Shown piece after piece: positions 5,590 to 7,135 of a stretch of DNA of 7,135 bases. The notes beneath the pieces were generated by a model that saw only the letters and a list, made by a program, of their open reading frames with translations, had not been told where the DNA came from and searched no databases. The DNA is from an uncultured beta proteobacterium. GTDB taxonomy: Bacteria > Pseudomonadota > Gammaproteobacteria > Burkholderiales > Burkholderiaceae_C. The stretch is from the NCBI GenBank assembly GCA_903859265.1, contig CAIOLZ010000429.1:1-7135 (forward strand). The letters run 5' to 3'. Numbering within the stretch: position 1 is the first letter of the stretch; each line of letters begins with the position of its first letter. The translations under genes were made by a program, and so were the position numbers.

Positions 5590-6777
5590 TCAAACGCTGC
5601 GCTCAAAGATGGCTGCAATGCCCTGACCGCCGCCGATACACATGGTCACCAGCGCATATTTGCCACCGATGCGCTCCAACTCATACAGGGCCTTGACCGT
5701 GATCAAGGCGCCGGTAGCACCAATCGGGTGGCCCAGCGAAATGCCCGATCCGTTGGGGTTGACCTTGGCGGGGTCGAGGCCGAGGTCGCGGGTCACGGCG
5801 CAGGCTTGCGCGGCAAACGCTTCGTTGGCTTCAATCACGTCCAGGTCATTGACCGTGAGACCGGCTTTTTGCAAGGCCAATCGGGTCGCCGGAACCGGGC
5901 CTATACCCATGTATTTGGGGTCCACGCCGGCATGCGCGTAAGCCACCAGGCGCGCCATAGGCTTGAGGCCCCGCGCCTTGGCGGTGCCCGCTTCCATCAG
6001 CACAACGGCAGCCGCCGCATCATTGATTCCGGAGGCATTGCCGGCCGTCACCGTTCCGTTTTCCTTGATGAAAACGGGCTTGAGTTTGGCCATGTCCGCG
6101 AGGGTGCAGTTGGGGCGGAAGTGCTCGTCGGTGGCATAGGCAAGGTCGCCTTTTTTGCTCTTGAGAATCACCGGCGTGATCTGGGACTGGAAATATCCGG
6201 CTTCGGTGGCGCGTTGTGCGCGGTTGTGGCTCTCTACCGCAATCGCGTCCTGCTCTTCGCGGCTGATGCCCCATTTGGCGGCAATGTTTTCGGCGGTGAC
6301 ACCCATGTGGATGTTCTGGAACGGGTCGTGCAGTGCGCCCACCACCATGTCCACCATTTTGGTGTCACCCATGCGTGCGCCCCAGCGCGCGGTTAGCGAC
6401 GCGTAGGGTCCGCGGCTCATGTTTTCGGCACCACCTCCAATGGCGATGTCGGCGTCGCCCAGCAAAATGCTCTGGCTGGCGCTGACAATGGCTTGCAGGC
6501 CCGAGCCACACAAGCGGTTGACGTTGAAGGCTGGCGTGCCTTCAGCGCAGCCACCGTGGATGGCCGCTACGCGCGAAAGGTACATGTCCTTGGGCTCGGT
6601 GTTGACGACGTGGCCGAACACCACATGTCCGACGTCCTTGCCTTCCACGCTGGCGCGTGCGAGCGACTCGCGCACCACCTGCGCCGCAAGCTCAGTGGGG
6701 GGAATGTCTTTGAGGCTTCCGCCAAAAGTGCCGATGGCGGTGCGAACGGCGCTGACAACTACGACTTCACGGGACAT
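5590..6777 (-). CDS. bktB: Beta-ketothiolase / acetyl-CoA acetyltransferase (BktB-type)
   Basis: A cytoplasmic thiolase of 395 residues (family about 390-395). It condenses or cleaves acyl-CoA units, for example two acetyl-CoA to acetoacetyl-CoA. In BktB it also joins acetyl-CoA and propionyl-CoA to make 3-ketovaleryl-CoA for polyhydroxyalkanoate. The N-terminus (SREVVVVSAVRTAIGTFGGS) and long internal stretches closely resemble Cupriavidus BktB as I remember it. The catalytic residues are all present: nucleophile C90 in NRLCGSGLQA, H350 in GISLGHPIGATG, and acid/base C380 in MCIGGGQG. The NEAFAAQ motif is at 318-324 and GNASGINDAAAA marks the central domain. The start is secure: AAGGAG (6789-6784) lies 6 bases before the ATG. 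It is downstream of recJ but separated by a probable terminator, so it probably has its own promoter. The related symbols phaA or atoB are possible, since paralogous thiolases are common in this group; exact chain-length preference is not readable here. Confidence 0.93.
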   Translation of the reverse strand: MSREVVVVSAVRTAIGTFGGSLKDIPPTELAAQVVRESLARASVEGKDVGHVVFGHVVNTEPKDMYLSRVAAIHGGCAEGTPAFNVNRLCGSGLQAIVSASQSILLGDADIAIGGGAENMSRGPYASLTARWGARMGDTKMVDMVVGALHDPFQNIHMGVTAENIAAKWGISREEQDAIAVESHNRAQRATEAGYFQSQITPVILKSKKGDLAYATDEHFRPNCTLADMAKLKPVFIKENGTVTAGNASGINDAAAAVVLMEAGTAKARGLKPMARLVAYAHAGVDPKYMGIGPVPATRLALQKAGLTVNDLDVIEANEAFAAQACAVTRDLGLDPAKVNPNGSGISLGHPIGATGALITVKALYELERIGGKYALVTMCIGGGQGIAAIFERSV

Positions 6778-6812
6778 GGGGTTCTCCTTGGATTGGGATG
6801 GTGATTGCGGTG

Positions 6813-6841
6813 AAAAATGCTGCGCGCGGGAGTGTGCGCGC
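6813..6841 (-). terminator. Probable rho-independent terminator after recJ
   Basis: On the minus strand GCGCGC (6841-6836), an 8-base loop ACACTCCC and GCGCGC (6827-6822) form a six-pair all-GC stem. It is followed after AGCA by a run of five T (6817-6813). It starts 17 bases after the recJ stop and ends before the bktB ribosome binding site, so it would separate the two transcription units. The T tract is short and offset by four bases, so termination may be partial. Confidence 0.5.
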
Positions 6842-6858
6842 CAAAAGCTGCATGGGGC

Positions 6859-7135
6859 TTACACGGCTGGCGCCTGCACTTCTGCCCCTTCGACCAAAAA
6901 GCGCACGCGCCGCACGCCGTTCCATTCATCGGCATCCAGACGGAAGGCGAGTTTGACTTTGGGGGGTAACTGTTCGGTATGGCCAAACCAGATACCGTCA
7001 ACCGGCTGGCCGCGGTGCTTGAGCTTGAGCTGCAGGTGTTTTTCACCCACCAGGCGCTGCGAGACGATCTCGATTTCTTCGCTGAAAGTTGGAGCCGCGA
7101 AGCCCTGGCCCCAGACTTCTTTGTGCAGCGCATCG
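6859..7135 (-). CDS. recJ: C-terminus of single-stranded-DNA-specific exonuclease RecJ (5' part outside window)
   Basis: Only the last 91 residues are present, read in from the right edge to the TAA at 6861-6859. RecJ is the cytoplasmic 5'-3' exonuclease of DHH type used in recombination (RecF pathway), mismatch repair and base-excision repair. The visible part is the C-terminal OB-fold-like domain. It starts ALHKEVWGQGFAAPTFSEE and continues IVSQRLVGEKHLQLKLKH, IWFGHTEQLPPKVKLAFRLD and ADEWNGVRRVRFLVEGAE, all characteristic of proteobacterial RecJ as I remember the family. The catalytic DHH and DHHA1 domains lie beyond the window. A larger reading frame on the same strand (6759-7133) is out of frame and is only a shadow. 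The identification rests on this short domain but the match is distinctive. Confidence 0.88.
   Translation of the reverse strand, partial: DALHKEVWGQGFAAPTFSEEIEIVSQRLVGEKHLQLKLKHRGQPVDGIWFGHTEQLPPKVKLAFRLDADEWNGVRRVRFLVEGAEVQAPAV

Noticed and set aside
5557..6396. A 279-codon open frame on the plus strand opposite bktB
   Set aside because: It is antisense to a thiolase with all catalytic residues, and its translation has no recognisable domain. It is a shadow frame.
6759..7133. A 124-codon minus-strand frame at the right edge, rich in Ser, Arg and Lys
   Set aside because: It is out of frame with the RecJ C-terminus, which matches its family, and it runs through the probable terminator into the bktB leader.

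Overview
The window looks like chromosomal DNA from a betaproteobacterium, most likely Burkholderiales and probably Comamonadaceae (Rhodoferax/Polaromonas-like). The reasons are moderately high GC by eye, a thiolase that matches my memory of Cupriavidus BktB closely, a RecJ C-terminus of proteobacterial type, and an Aap-type amino-acid ABC transporter. The genus is an inference from remembered protein similarity. I see no rRNA, tRNA, insertion sequence, integrase or CRISPR array.

Layout from left to right. Positions 1-3269 (minus strand) hold an ABC importer for polar or general L-amino acids, transcribed aapJ (periplasmic binding protein), then aapQ (permease), then aapM (permease, cut by the window start). 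The ATPase gene aapP would be expected just outside the left edge. A strong RNA hairpin lies between aapJ and aapQ. Positions 3270-3501 are a divergent intergenic region with an A/T-rich block containing two CATATG palindromes. Positions 3502-4263 (plus strand) encode a 253-residue non-heme Fe(II)/2-oxoglutarate dioxygenase resembling the amino-acid hydroxylase (isoleucine dioxygenase) family. It converges, with only 6 bp between stop codons, on a minus-strand nitronate-monooxygenase-like flavoprotein gene (4270-5494). That gene's reading frame is broken near its 5' end by one extra G in a six-G run. Upstream of it, also on the minus strand, are bktB (beta-ketothiolase, 5590-6777) and the last 91 codons of recJ (6859-7135), which is followed by a probable terminator.

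How the genes may work together. AapJ captures amino acids in the periplasm, and AapQ and AapM form the membrane channel. The divergent dioxygenase could hydroxylate a free amino acid in the cytoplasm, which would make an uptake-plus-modification pair; this rests only on family and position. BktB links this part of the chromosome to acyl-CoA or polyhydroxyalkanoate metabolism, and RecJ is ordinary DNA-repair housekeeping.

The least ordinary points are the homopolymer frameshift in the otherwise well-preserved flavoprotein gene, the flavoprotein's C-terminal four-cysteine pattern, the dioxygenase/transporter pairing and the aapJ-aapQ hairpin. I found no convincing evidence for a wholly new system.
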